Assembly (NCBI RefSeq): GCF_024199945.1
Contig: NZ_JANADP010000001.1
Coordinates: 7,068,001 to 7,132,000 of the forward strand
Origin: Bradyrhizobium sp. CCGUVB4N
GTDB lineage: Bacteria > Pseudomonadota > Alphaproteobacteria > Rhizobiales > Xanthobacteraceae
Direction of reading: 5' to 3'
Length of the DNA stretch: 64,000 bases
Part shown: piece after piece, positions 7,912-16,413 of the stretch
How positions within the stretch are numbered: the first letter of the stretch is position 1
Layout of the letters: each line of letters begins with the position of its first letter
Position numbers and translations under genes: made by a program
Notes under the pieces: generated by a model
The model's input: only the letters and a program-made list of their open reading frames with translations
Told to the model about the DNA's origin: nothing
The model's database searches: none

Positions 7912-8775
7912 CTATTTTCTTCGCAGCAGCGCCTGGCCTGCGCGGATGCGCGCTCCTTCTCCGATACCGTCGCAGAACGAAAAATCACCCGGTGCCAGGA
8001 TGATGATGGTCGAGCCGTGCTCGAACCAGCCGAGCTCCTCGCCCTTGGTGACGTTGACATCGCAGGGAAAATTGACCGGCCCCCTGGTCTGCGCGTTCAG
8101 CACCATGTCGAGGAAATGCAGACGGATGCTGGCGACCAGGATCGCTGCGACCGGCACCAGCGTCACCGCCTCGCCGGTTGCGAGATGCGTGCGGATCACC
8201 GCGCGCTCGTTCTTGCAGAAGAGACGCTCGACCCGCTTCAGCGCGATCGGGTTGACGTTCCAGACATCGCCATGGATCAGCGTGACGCGCTCGATATGTG
8301 CATCGAACGGTGCATGGAAGCGATGATACATGCTCGAGGTCAGCCGCAGCGTCACAAAACTTCCGTTGCGGTGCTGCTCGACCAGCGCGGGGTCGCCAAG
8401 CAGGTCGAGCAGCGAATAGGGCGCGCCCTTGACCTGGAACAGCTCGGTGTCGGCAATCCGGCCATGGGCGCCGACGATGCCGTCCGAGGGGCTGGCGACC
8501 ACCGACGGGTCCGGATCAAACGGCCGCAGGCCCGGCTTGAGCTCCCGGGTGAAGCAATCGTGCAGGCTCCTGAAATGGTCTTTCTTCGCCTCCGACAGAT
8601 CGAGGTCGGAGAACAGCTTCCACAGCGCGATGGAGCCGTCCCGCACCAGCGGGTTCTCGATCTTGGAGAACCAGCCCATGAAGCGGGTCAGCGCCGCGCG
8701 GGGGATGCGGTTGGTCAACAGGAAGTTGAGGTCTTCCTGCTGGGTGAAAGAGGCGATGAGGGCTTTGACTGTCAT
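7912..8775 (-). CDS. psd: Phosphatidylserine decarboxylase proenzyme (long, E. coli-type)
   Basis: The 287-residue protein matches the long bacterial Psd family. It has RELKPGLRPFD near residue 78, SPSDG near 95, YHRFHAPFDAHI near 150, and the self-cleavage motif HGST with the future pyruvoyl Ser near residue 255, inside KGEELGWFEHGSTIIIL. It should decarboxylate phosphatidylserine (or a related phospholipid) to the ethanolamine lipid at the membrane. As far as I know, rhizobia usually make phosphatidylethanolamine with a shorter Psd next to pssA, so this may be a second decarboxylase. It is divergent from the class-III PLP enzyme at 8811 with a 35-base gap. Confidence 0.85.
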   Translation of the reverse strand: MTVKALIASFTQQEDLNFLLTNRIPRAALTRFMGWFSKIENPLVRDGSIALWKLFSDLDLSEAKKDHFRSLHDCFTRELKPGLRPFDPDPSVVASPSDGIVGAHGRIADTELFQVKGAPYSLLDLLGDPALVEQHRNGSFVTLRLTSSMYHRFHAPFDAHIERVTLIHGDVWNVNPIALKRVERLFCKNERAVIRTHLATGEAVTLVPVAAILVASIRLHFLDMVLNAQTRGPVNFPCDVNVTKGEELGWFEHGSTIIILAPGDFSFCDGIGEGARIRAGQALLRRK

Positions 8776-8810
8776 GAATCTGTCAGCTCGCAGTATTAGC
8801 GCTTGTTGTC

Positions 8811-10475
8811 ATGGAAACGACACTCCCGATTCTCTCATTTTCCGTGGCCGCCGCAGCGTCCGCTGCCGCCGTCCTCCCGAAGATCAAGGCGCGGGTCGAA
8901 CTGTCCCGCGCCAAGCACCGCTCGCTCGCCGGGCACTCCAAGATGTCGCGCCGGGTGGCAAAGCTGCTGCCGTTCTACGAATTCGAGGGTGACAAATATT
9001 TCGGCTGCGACGGCGCGCCCGCGAACGTGGTGAAGCAGCGCAAGGACGCCTTCTTCCGGCTCGCAGCTCTCTACGCTGACCGCTACCCGAAGGGCCGCGC
9101 GATGACGAAGGAGGCGGCGGAGACGATCTCCGACCTCAACTTCACCGAAAGCTACCGCGTGCCATTCCAGTTCGCGCGTCTCGTCCGCGAGCATCTGGGC
9201 ACCTCGACCTTCATGGAATCCTCGAGCGGCGTCACCGTCACGGATGTCGACGGCAATACCTCCTACGACCTCACGGGCTCCTACGGCGTCAACATCTTCG
9301 GCAACGACTTCTACAAGGAGTGCATCGAAGGCTCCGAGAAGCGCGCGCATGCGCTCGGTCCGGTACTCGGTCCCTACCATCCCGTCATCCTCGAGAACGT
9401 GCAGCGGCTCTGCCAGATCTCGGGCCTCGACGAGGTCTCGTTCCACATGTCCGGCACCGAAGCCGTGATGCAGGCCGTGCGGCTCGCGCGCTACCACACC
9501 AAGCGCACGCATCTGGTCCGTTTCGCCGGCGCCTATCACGGCTGGTGGGGCGATGTGCAACCGGGCGTCGGCAATCCGATCGCCGCGCACGAGACCTATA
9601 CCCTTTCCGAGATGTCGGAGAAGACGCTCCACGTGCTGCGCACGCGCAAGGACATCGCCTGCGTGCTGGTCAATCCGCTGCAGGGCCTGCATCCGAACGG
9701 CAACGCGCCCGGCGATTCCTCGCTGGTCGACTCGTCGCGCGGCGGCAATTTCGATCGCGCCGCCTACACGGAATGGCTGAAGAAGCTGCGCCACGTCTGC
9801 ACCGAGCGCGGCATCGTCTTGATTTTCGACGAGGTCTTCGTCGGCTTCCGTCTCGCTGCCGGCGGCGCCCAGGAATATTTCGGCGTCAAGGCCGACATGG
9901 TGACCTACGGCAAGAGCCTCGCCGGCGGCCTGCCGGTCGGCGTCGTCTGCGGCAAGAAAGACCTGATGCGCCGCTTCCGCGACGATCGTCCCGCCGACAT
10001 CTGCTTCGCCCGCGGCACCTTCAACTCGCACCCCTACGTCATGACGGCGATGGACGAGTTCCTGAGCCGGCTCGCCAGCCCGAATTTCCGGGCCATCTAT
10101 GACGGGCTGGACGCGACCTGGAACGGCCGCGCGCAAAAGCTCAACCAGATGATGACCGACGCGAAGCTGCCCGTGCAGTTCGCCAACTTCTCGTCGATCT
10201 GGACGGTGAAATACACCACTCCGTCCCGCTACAACTGGATGCTGCAATATTACCTGCGTGCCGAGGGCCTGTCGCTGAGCTGGGTCGGCACCGGGCGGCT
10301 GATCTTCAGCCTCAACTACACCGACGCCGACTTCAGCGAAGTCGCCGACCGCTTCGTCCGCGCGGCCGAGAAGATGAAGGCCGATGGCTTCTGGTGGCAC
10401 GATGGCGCGCTCACCAACAAGAACATCAAGCGGCAGATTCTGAAAGAGATGCTGGCCAAGCGTTTTGGACGCTGA
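8811..10475 (+). CDS. Class-III PLP-dependent aminotransferase (glutamate-1-semialdehyde aminomutase-like)
   Basis: The 554-residue protein contains the class-III aminotransferase fold from about residue 125: SGTEAVMQAVRLAR (cofactor phosphate contacts), AYHGWWGD, IFDEVFVGFR (Asp to the pyridine nitrogen), and the Schiff-base Lys in TYGKSLAGGLP. A roughly 100-residue N-terminal region is longer than in HemL (about 430 residues), so this is probably not the tetrapyrrole enzyme. No substrate can be named. The divergent psd and the nearby lipid genes suggest a role in a polar lipid or its head group, which is inference. Confidence 0.8.
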   Translation: METTLPILSFSVAAAASAAAVLPKIKARVELSRAKHRSLAGHSKMSRRVAKLLPFYEFEGDKYFGCDGAPANVVKQRKDAFFRLAALYADRYPKGRAMTKEAAETISDLNFTESYRVPFQFARLVREHLGTSTFMESSSGVTVTDVDGNTSYDLTGSYGVNIFGNDFYKECIEGSEKRAHALGPVLGPYHPVILENVQRLCQISGLDEVSFHMSGTEAVMQAVRLARYHTKRTHLVRFAGAYHGWWGDVQPGVGNPIAAHETYTLSEMSEKTLHVLRTRKDIACVLVNPLQGLHPNGNAPGDSSLVDSSRGGNFDRAAYTEWLKKLRHVCTERGIVLIFDEVFVGFRLAAGGAQEYFGVKADMVTYGKSLAGGLPVGVVCGKKDLMRRFRDDRPADICFARGTFNSHPYVMTAMDEFLSRLASPNFRAIYDGLDATWNGRAQKLNQMMTDAKLPVQFANFSSIWTVKYTTPSRYNWMLQYYLRAEGLSLSWVGTGRLIFSLNYTDADFSEVADRFVRAAEKMKADGFWWHDGALTNKNIKRQILKEMLAKRFGR

Positions 10476-10498
10476 GGCCACTACTCCAACCACATTCA

Positions 10499-10743
10499 CC
10501 GTCATTCCGGGGCGCGGTCTCTCCTCCCCCTCTCCCCGCCTGCGGGGAGAGGGTTGGGGTGAGGGGGAGTCTCCGCGCGTCTGGTGAGAGTTGGTGAAAA
10601 ACCCACCAGCAACACCCCCGCGGAGACTCCCCCTCACCCGTCGCGCTGCGCGCGCCGGCCTCTCCCCGCAAGCGGGGCGAGGCGAAGAAGCCGCAGCGGC
10701 CATCCCTAACACGTGGATGCCCGGCACGAGGCCGGGCATGACG
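10499..10743. repeat. Composite extragenic palindrome (GGGGAGAGGG family nested in a CCGGGCATGACG family)
   Basis: The outer part begins CGTCATTCCGGGGCG and ends with the hairpin ATGCCCGGC ACGAG GCCGGGCAT. The inner part (about 10521-10684) has CTCTCCCCGCCTGCGGGGAGAG at the left, GGGGTGAGGGGGAGTCTCCGCG / CGCGGAGACTCCCCCTCACCC as long inverted arms, and CTCTCCCCGCAAGCGGGG at the right. A close copy of the inner element lies at 28921-29057. Confidence 0.85.
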
Positions 10744-10780
10744 TAACCATCAGACATCGGAGTGTTGGATCGAAGCGCGC

Positions 10781-11440
10781 TCAGGCGTGCTGCTCTTCGA
10801 GCGTCGGCTCGGAGATGAGTCCCAGCGTGTGCTCGGGGTTGAGGTGCAGGCCGGGATCCATCAGTTCGCCGCGCATCAAGGCGAGCGGAGCGCTGCGATA
10901 GAGCATCAGATCGTGGAAGGGGTCGGTCAGGATCTTGGTCATCCAGACCAGGCCGGTCTCGACGTCGCGGATGAAGAACAGATGCACGGTGCGGAACAGG
11001 AGACCGCCGCCGCCGATCACGAGCCAGATCTTGGCCACCTGCCGCATGAAATCGGTCGCGGAAGCCCAGGGCGTGAACAGGCCGAACAGCGTCGGATCGA
11101 CCACCAGCACCAGCGGCGACAGCGCCCAGATCGCCATCAGCACCACCTTGCGCTGAAGGTTGTAGCCGACCTTGATGTCTTCCTTGTACTCGTGCGTCGC
11201 CTGGTTGATGTGGTCGTAATCATGCGGCTCGAAGAAGAAGTGACCGGCCTGGCGCGAGGTCATCGAGACCAGCCAGCCGACCAGCGCCGAGATCATGGGA
11301 TCGACGAACAGCCAGACATAGGCAAAGAGAAAGCTCAGCGCGCTGACGAAGTGCAGGCTCTGATTGATGCGGCTGTGGTGATAGTAGCGATGGTCGTCCC
11401 AGCGCTGGATCCGCAGCTGCTCGAGATAATTCTTGATCAT
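10781..11440 (-). CDS. Multi-pass membrane protein, possibly Mpo1/DUF962-like
   Basis: The 219-residue protein has several hydrophobic segments. Its pattern resembles the Mpo1/YGL010w (DUF962) group: His-rich HRYYHHSRINQSLHF near residue 18 and QAGHFFFEPHDYDH near 65. In yeast Mpo1 such histidines bind iron for alpha-oxidation of 2-hydroxy fatty acids; whether this protein does the same is inference. I chose ATG 11440, since the frame upstream (to 11707) runs into the methyltransferase region. It is the third gene of a same-strand run with the methyltransferase and glycosyltransferase, separated by 155 bases. Confidence 0.55.
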   Translation of the reverse strand: MIKNYLEQLRIQRWDDHRYYHHSRINQSLHFVSALSFLFAYVWLFVDPMISALVGWLVSMTSRQAGHFFFEPHDYDHINQATHEYKEDIKVGYNLQRKVVLMAIWALSPLVLVVDPTLFGLFTPWASATDFMRQVAKIWLVIGGGGLLFRTVHLFFIRDVETGLVWMTKILTDPFHDLMLYRSAPLALMRGELMDPGLHLNPEHTLGLISEPTLEEQHA

Positions 11441-11595
11441 GCTATTCCCCAAAATGCTTTCGGGTAAGGGATTTACAGGGATTCGATGTACGCCGTGTGA
11501 CATCATCATTTTGTCATGTGACGATGTGCAGCGACGCGATGACGCACGCGAACGCGTGAGCGGCGGATCGCACCGCCGCTCTCTCGCAGCCCTGC

Positions 11596-12285
11596 TCAGG
11601 CTGCCTTGGCGACGTCGACCTTGCGGAAGCGCACCAGCGAGAAATGACCGAGCGGCGGAATCAAACGGCGCTCGGCGAGCTCGATTCCCTTGGCGCCGGA
11701 CAGCCATTTGGCATAGCGCGACCAGGCGAACTCGGCGGTACGGAAGCCGAGCGGACGCACCACCGGCTGGAGCTTCTGCTCGATGAAGCGGCGCATGCCG
11801 GTGTCGGCGCTGACGCGGGTGAGGATGATCAGCTCGCCGCCCGGACGCAGCACGCGGGCGAATTCGTCGAGCGCCTTCTCCGGATTCGGCACCGCGGTGA
11901 CAACGTATTGCGCCATCACGACGTCGAACGAATTGTCGGGGAATTCGAGCTTCTCGGCATCCATCACCGCGAGGCCTTCGACGTTCTTGAGGTTGCCCTC
12001 GGTGACGCGGCGGCGCGCCTTGTCGAGCATCGCTTCCGAAATATCGGTGCCGAAGATACGGAGGTTCGGAGCATAGAGCGGCAGCGAGATGCCGGTACCG
12101 ACGCCAACCTCGAGCACGCGCCCGCCGATCTTGTTGGTGGCCGAAATCGCCGCCTGACGTCCTTTTGCGAACACGCCGCCGAACACGAGATCGTAAACGG
12201 GCGCCCAGCGATCATAGGCCTGCTCGACCGTACCGCGGGTGAGGTCGAGCTGCTGGGTGCCGTCAAGGTTCATGATCTTAGCCAT
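11596..12285 (-). CDS. Class I SAM methyltransferase, PmtA-like phospholipid N-methyltransferase
   Basis: The 229-residue protein has the Rossmann-type SAM site: motif I VLEVGVGTG near residue 57, an acidic residue in FGTDIS at the end of strand 2, VMDAEKLEFPDNSFD, and the LRPGG motif. The start YDRWAPVYDLVFGGVF and the overall layout resemble the Rhodobacter-type phosphatidylethanolamine N-methyltransferase. That enzyme converts PE to methylated PE and phosphatidylcholine, and Bradyrhizobium is known to carry several such genes. The psd at 7912 would make its substrate. The start codon lies 33 bases after the glycosyltransferase stop, so the two are probably co-transcribed. Confidence 0.75.
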   Translation of the reverse strand: MAKIMNLDGTQQLDLTRGTVEQAYDRWAPVYDLVFGGVFAKGRQAAISATNKIGGRVLEVGVGTGISLPLYAPNLRIFGTDISEAMLDKARRRVTEGNLKNVEGLAVMDAEKLEFPDNSFDVVMAQYVVTAVPNPEKALDEFARVLRPGGELIILTRVSADTGMRRFIEQKLQPVVRPLGFRTAEFAWSRYAKWLSGAKGIELAERRLIPPLGHFSLVRFRKVDVAKAA

Positions 12286-12318
12286 CGATGAGGTTCTCGC
12301 TGTGGGTCAAAGGTTGGA

Positions 12319-13371
12319 TCAGCCGCGCACCGGCCGCCGCGCCATCACGGGCGAGGCGCGCAAGGCACGGCTGGGCTGGAGTGAGGTGAGATTGCCGACG
12401 AACTGGCGCGCGCTGTTCTCCCAGGAGCGCTCCAGCGCGAAGTTGCGGCAGGTCTCGCGCGACATGGTGAGTGCGCGCAGACAAGCGGCACGCAGATCGT
12501 TGTCGATCGCGCCAATCGGATGATCGGCGATGACATCCTTGGGACCCGTCACCGGAAACGCCGCAACCGGCGTGCCGCAGGCGAGCGCTTCGAGCTGCAC
12601 CACGCCGAACGTGTCGGTGAGGCTCGGAAACACGAAGACGTCGGCGGCAGCGAGATGCGCGGTCAGATCCGCGCCCTTCTTCTCGCCGAGGAAAACCGCG
12701 TCCGGATATTTCTTCTCGAGCGCGGCCTTCTGCGGGCCGTCGCCGACGACGACCTTGGTGCCGGGCAGATCGAGCGACAGGAACGCCTCGAGGTTCTTCT
12801 CGACCGCGACGCGGCCCATGGTCATGAAGATCGGGCCCGGCAGATCGAGCTTGGCCGGAGCGTCCGGATGGAACAGCTCGGTGTTGACGCCGCGGCCCCA
12901 GAAGCCGAGCCGCTTGAAGCCGCGCCCGGAAAGCTCCTGCCGCAGCGACGGCGTCGCCACCATGGTCATGGCGGCGGCATCGTGGAAGTGGCGCAGCACG
13001 GCATAGCCGACGGCATCGGGAATGCCGGTCCGCACCGAGACGTATTCCGGAAAGCGCGTCGTGTAGGAGGTGGTGAAGGCGAGACCGTTGCGGCGGCAAT
13101 AGGCGCGCGCAGCCCAGCCGATCGGGCCTTCGGTGGCGATATGCAGCGCTTCGGGCGCGGCCTTCTCGATCCGCCGCGCGATCTCCTTTCCGCTCGGCAG
13201 CGCGATGCGCAGGCCCGGATAGGTCGGCAGCGGCCAGGACCTGAAGCCATCAGGCGTCAGGAAGTCGATCTCGACATCGAGGGCCTTGGCGGCAGCCGCC
13301 AGCGAGGTCAGCGTCCGGACCACACCGTTGACCTGCGGATGCCAGGCGTCAGTCGCGATTAATACCCGCAT
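12319..13371 (-). CDS. GT4-family glycosyltransferase
   Basis: The 350-residue protein has the GT-B fold signatures of family GT4: the N-terminal VLIATDAWHPQVNGVVRTL loop, GRGVNTELFHP, MGRVAVEKN, and the EX7E-type nucleotide-sugar motif within SLTDTFGVVQLEALACGTPV. It resembles lipid and mannosyl-type glycosyltransferases (PimB/MgtA-like) more than cell-surface polymer enzymes, but donor and acceptor are unknown. I chose ATG 13371 rather than an in-frame start at 13416. It heads the run with the methyltransferase and Mpo1-like genes, which suggests a glycolipid product. Confidence 0.8.
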   Translation of the reverse strand: MRVLIATDAWHPQVNGVVRTLTSLAAAAKALDVEIDFLTPDGFRSWPLPTYPGLRIALPSGKEIARRIEKAAPEALHIATEGPIGWAARAYCRRNGLAFTTSYTTRFPEYVSVRTGIPDAVGYAVLRHFHDAAAMTMVATPSLRQELSGRGFKRLGFWGRGVNTELFHPDAPAKLDLPGPIFMTMGRVAVEKNLEAFLSLDLPGTKVVVGDGPQKAALEKKYPDAVFLGEKKGADLTAHLAAADVFVFPSLTDTFGVVQLEALACGTPVAAFPVTGPKDVIADHPIGAIDNDLRAACLRALTMSRETCRNFALERSWENSARQFVGNLTSLQPSRALRASPVMARRPVRG

Positions 13372-13645
13372 GGGGAAATCCCGAGAGTTTGATGATTCTC
13401 GGCTTAGGACCATCAACCACGGATATTTCAGGCGTGTGACGTCACATAAGTGTCGGCGCGCTGTTTTGTTCGTTAACGGGCGCGCCCGGCCACGAAACTG
13501 TCATGAAACAATCCTTGCCACGACGAAACCGTTTTCGGTTTTCCGAGCAAACGTCCCGAAACTTATTGTCGTTAGTGAATTGGGCAACGGAGCACCGAAA
13601 CGGTGCCGGGGTGACCAAGAAACACCACGCAAACAGGGGCGACCA

Positions 13646-14350
13646 ATGTTCAATCTGGACACGTTCAAGACGTTTTCGCGCGCCGTTGCCATGAGTGCAG
13701 TGGCCGTGACCGCAATCGCATTTGCCGGCCCGGCCAAGGCTGCGCCCGTGCAGCTCTTCCCGTTCTTCCAGCCGCTGCCGACGATGACCGCGCCGCAGCC
13801 GCTTCAACCGTACCAGCCCTATCAGGCGCCGACCTATCAGACTGCGCCGTCCGAGGATCAGGACGCCGTCGAGACGCCGGCCCGCTTCCGGCGCCAGACC
13901 GTCAGCTATGCGACGCGTGAAGCGCCGGGCACCATCATCATCGATACGCCCAACACGTATCTCTACTACGTGCTCGGTAACGGCCAGGCGATCCGCTACG
14001 GCATCGGCGTCGGCCGCGATGGTTTCACCTGGTCCGGCACGCAGTCGGTGACCAAGAAGGCCGAATGGCCGGATTGGACCCCGCCGCCGGAAATGATCCA
14101 GCGCCAGCCTTACCTGCCGCGCCACATGGCCGGCGGCCCCGGCAATCCGCTCGGCGCCCGCGCCATGTATCTCGGCGGCACCGTCTATCGCATCCACGGC
14201 ACCAACGCCCCCGATACCATCGGCAAGCACGTCTCCTCGGGCTGCATCCGCCTGACCAACGACGACGTCTCCGACCTCTACTCCCGCGTCAACGTCGGCA
14301 CCAAGGTGATCGTGCTGCCGATGACCGAGCGGCGCGCTGAGCTTCGGTAG
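13646..14350 (+). CDS. L,D-transpeptidase (YkuD domain)
   Basis: The 234-residue secreted protein has a signal sequence to about residue 32, a Pro/Gln/Tyr-rich spacer, and a YkuD catalytic domain. The domain holds the active-site motif with His184 (YRIHG) and Cys200 in HVSSGCIRLTN. Such enzymes cross-link peptidoglycan stems 3-3 or attach proteins to the wall in the periplasm; rhizobia carry many. I chose ATG 13646; the frame is open further upstream (to 13286) but that part has no protein-like character. A strong terminator follows. Confidence 0.9.
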   Translation: MFNLDTFKTFSRAVAMSAVAVTAIAFAGPAKAAPVQLFPFFQPLPTMTAPQPLQPYQPYQAPTYQTAPSEDQDAVETPARFRRQTVSYATREAPGTIIIDTPNTYLYYVLGNGQAIRYGIGVGRDGFTWSGTQSVTKKAEWPDWTPPPEMIQRQPYLPRHMAGGPGNPLGARAMYLGGTVYRIHGTNAPDTIGKHVSSGCIRLTNDDVSDLYSRVNVGTKVIVLPMTERRAELR

Positions 14351-14384
14351 CGCCGGTCGCAAGCGACAGGACATCGTGACGCAA

Positions 14385-14415
14385 ACGGCCCCGGAACCGA
14401 CCGGGGCCGTTTTCG
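14385..14415 (+). terminator. Rho-independent terminator after the L,D-transpeptidase
   Basis: A perfect 10-bp stem ACGGCCCCGG / CCGGGGCCGT with loop AACCGA is followed by TTTCGTT, 34 bases after the stop codon. Confidence 0.85.
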
Positions 14416-14456
14416 TTGGCAACGGGCAGACCTTGTCATCTCACGTGGAGGCGCAG

Positions 14457-14876
14457 ATGCAACCACGCCCGCAGACGTCGCCGGACACATGGCTGCGTCC
14501 GATCGCGGCCGTCGGAGCATTGACGCTGCTCCTCGCCGTGCCCTCCGCGCTCGCGCAGCAGCCGGCGAGCGAGGATGCTGCCCAGCAGACCTTCAACAAT
14601 TCCTGCCGCACCTGCCATTCGGTGAAGGAAGGCGACAATCGCCTCGGTCCCAACCTCAACAAGATCGTCGGACGCAAGGCAGGCGCGCTGCCGAACTACA
14701 ACTACTCGCCGTCGATGAAGGATGCCGGCTTCGTCTGGGACCGGGACAAGCTCACCCGCTTCATGGTCAAGCCCGACGAAATCGTCTCGGGCAACAAGAT
14801 GCAGCCCTATGGCGGCATCTCGGCCGACGACGCCGCCAAGGTGGTTGCATATCTACAGGCGGCAGCCAGCCAATAG
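14457..14876 (+). CDS. Periplasmic c-type cytochrome
   Basis: The 139-residue protein has a signal peptide (cleavage after ALAQ near residue 34) and one haem site CRTCH near residue 51. The axial Met is probably that of SGNKMQPYGG near 119. The size and the LGPNLNKIVGRKAG stretch fit the class I cytochrome c family (c2/c550-like), which carries electrons in the periplasm. I chose ATG 14457, preceded by GGAGG, over an in-frame start at 14376 that would lie inside the terminator. Partner enzymes are not encoded nearby. Confidence 0.85.
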   Translation: MQPRPQTSPDTWLRPIAAVGALTLLLAVPSALAQQPASEDAAQQTFNNSCRTCHSVKEGDNRLGPNLNKIVGRKAGALPNYNYSPSMKDAGFVWDRDKLTRFMVKPDEIVSGNKMQPYGGISADDAAKVVAYLQAAASQ

Positions 14877-14887
14877 AATCACGGGGG

Positions 14888-15283
14888 CTAGGTGGTGGTC
14901 GGCTCATATCGTCGCTCGATATAAAACGATTTTGCGGTGATCAGCCAGATGCCGCTGATACGGTGAAACGCGAGATAGTCGATGTATTGGAGCACATCGA
15001 TCCGAACGCGAACCTTCACCAGAGCCTGCGCCGGTGACGCCAAGTCAAGCAGCAGTATCTCCTGAAGACGCTGGGCATTCCTTGATTGGGGGGACGGCGT
15101 CGATGCGAGCATCCTCCTGTAGTCGGCGGCTGGCAGTATCCGCAATTCGGCATCGCGAAATCCGTGCAGTTGCGCCGTCAGCGCGAAGACGCGATCGAAC
15201 TGCGAGACGTCATTATCGTACATCAGTTTGAAGTAGCGCTCGACAGCCTCCAGCAGAGGCGCGACATCCGGGCTTTCGGTCAT
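14888..15283 (-). CDS. SnoaL/NTF2-like protein (putative lumazine-binding type)
   Basis: The 131-residue protein has the length and pattern of the NTF2-like fold, sub-type annotated as putative lumazine-binding. An N-terminal helix (LLEAVERYFKLMYDNDVSQFDRVF) is followed by a strand-rich C-terminus (DYLAFHRISGIWLITAKSFYIE). These proteins bind small molecules or serve as enzymes; no catalytic residue can be assigned. It is divergent from the Lrp/AsnC regulator, 132 bases apart, so the regulator may control it. Confidence 0.65.
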   Translation of the reverse strand: MTESPDVAPLLEAVERYFKLMYDNDVSQFDRVFALTAQLHGFRDAELRILPAADYRRMLASTPSPQSRNAQRLQEILLLDLASPAQALVKVRVRIDVLQYIDYLAFHRISGIWLITAKSFYIERRYEPTTT

Positions 15284-15415
15284 GGTTCACTCCATCAGCG
15301 GCAAGATCGGAGCAATCCATCCCACGGAAAGCCGAGGCATGTCCTTGCGAACTGGGCTAGTCTTGGCGACGCGGGCGCAACATTGTGCCCTTCTCGATCC
15401 AACAGGATGCGGTTC

Positions 15416-15901
15416 ATGCCAAAATGCGAGCTGGATGCGATCGACCGGCGCATCGTCACCGAACTCCAGAGGAATGCACGACTGAGCAATATCGAATTGG
15501 CCGAAAGGGTCGGATTGTCACCGTCGCCCTGCTTGCGGCGGGTGCGGCGGCTGGAGCAAGACGGCTATATCGACGGCTACCGCGCGTCGTTGCGACGCGG
15601 CCGTCTCGGCCTCGGCTTCTCGGCCTTCCTCGGCGTCAAGATCAACGGCCATGCCAACAACCAGGCGCTGGGCTTCGAGAGAACGGTCGTCGCCATGCCT
15701 GAGGTCGTTGCCTGTCACCTCGTGTCCGGAGAGGCCGACTACCTCCTCGAGATCGTCGTACCCGAGCTCGAGGACTATCAGCGCTTCCTCGTCGACAAGC
15801 TGCTCAACCTGCCAATTGTGAAGGAAGTGCGCAGCAGCATTGCAATCCAAACGCTGAAAGCCGGCGCACCGTTGCCTCTGGCACATCTCGCATCGCCATG
15901 A
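15416..15901 (+). CDS. Lrp/AsnC family transcriptional regulator
   Basis: The 161-residue protein starts with an AsnC-type winged helix: LDAIDRRIVTELQRNARLSNIELAERVGLSPSPCLRRVRRLEQDGYIDGYRA. A RAM ligand-binding domain follows (VVACHLVSGEADYLLEIVV). The family senses amino acids and often controls a divergent gene; here that is the NTF2-like gene at 14888. I chose ATG 16 bases after AGGA at 15416; ATG 15407 is an alternative. The stop overlaps the acetyltransferase start (ATGA). Confidence 0.9.
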   Translation: MPKCELDAIDRRIVTELQRNARLSNIELAERVGLSPSPCLRRVRRLEQDGYIDGYRASLRRGRLGLGFSAFLGVKINGHANNQALGFERTVVAMPEVVACHLVSGEADYLLEIVVPELEDYQRFLVDKLLNLPIVKEVRSSIAIQTLKAGAPLPLAHLASP

Positions 15902-16413
15902 TCAGATTGCTCACCCCCGCCGACGCGCCCCTCTACCGCGCAATCCGGCTCGAAGCGCTCGCGGCGCATCCCGAAGCCTTCACCAGCACGTTCGAACGCG
16001 AGCAGGAGAAGCCGCTCGCATGGTTCGAAGAGCGCCTCACGACATCGGACGTGTTCGGCACGTTCATCGCGGACGAGCTGGTGGGGACCGCCGGCTTCCG
16101 CCGCGAGGACGGCGCGAAGATTGCGCACAAGGCGGTGCTGTGGGGCATGTATGTGCGGCCCGGCGCGCGCAAATCCGGCACGGCCAGGCTGCTCGTCGAT
16201 GCGGTCGCGGCTCATGCGGCACAGCGCGTCGAGCAGCTTCATCTCGCCGTCGTCAGCGAGAACCTACCTGCGTTGCGTCTCTACGCGGCTGCAGGGTTTG
16301 TCGAATACGGTCGCGGCGTGAAGGCGCTGAAGCACAATGGCCGATATTACGATGAGACGCTGATGGCTTTGTTCTTCGACCCCGAGATCAGGCGCAACCA
16401 CGCCGCTGAGTGA
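15898..16413 (+). CDS. GNAT family N-acetyltransferase
   Basis: The 171-residue protein shows GNAT motif A (LWGMYVRPGARKSGTARLLV, with an acetyl-CoA loop of the RxxGxA type) and motif B (LHLAVVSENLPALRLYAAAGF). It transfers an acetyl group from acetyl-CoA to an unknown amine. Its ATG overlaps the stop of the Lrp regulator by four bases, so the two are translationally coupled. Its 3' end overlaps by 67 bases the convergent small membrane gene at 16347. Confidence 0.9.
   Translation: MIRLLTPADAPLYRAIRLEALAAHPEAFTSTFEREQEKPLAWFEERLTTSDVFGTFIADELVGTAGFRREDGAKIAHKAVLWGMYVRPGARKSGTARLLVDAVAAHAAQRVEQLHLAVVSENLPALRLYAAAGFVEYGRGVKALKHNGRYYDETLMALFFDPEIRRNHAAE

Noticed and set aside
8835..10757. 640-codon minus-strand frame opposite the class-III PLP gene
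   Set aside because: It is the antisense shadow of a clear aminotransferase and runs into a repeat element at its start.
13286..13645. N-terminal extension of the L,D-transpeptidase frame
   Set aside because: The signal peptide starts at ATG 13646. The upstream part overlaps the glycosyltransferase gene and lacks protein-like sequence.
15086..15415. Extension of the Lrp frame upstream
   Set aside because: It overlaps the divergent NTF2-like gene and lacks the AsnC pattern, which begins at MPKCELDAIDRRI.
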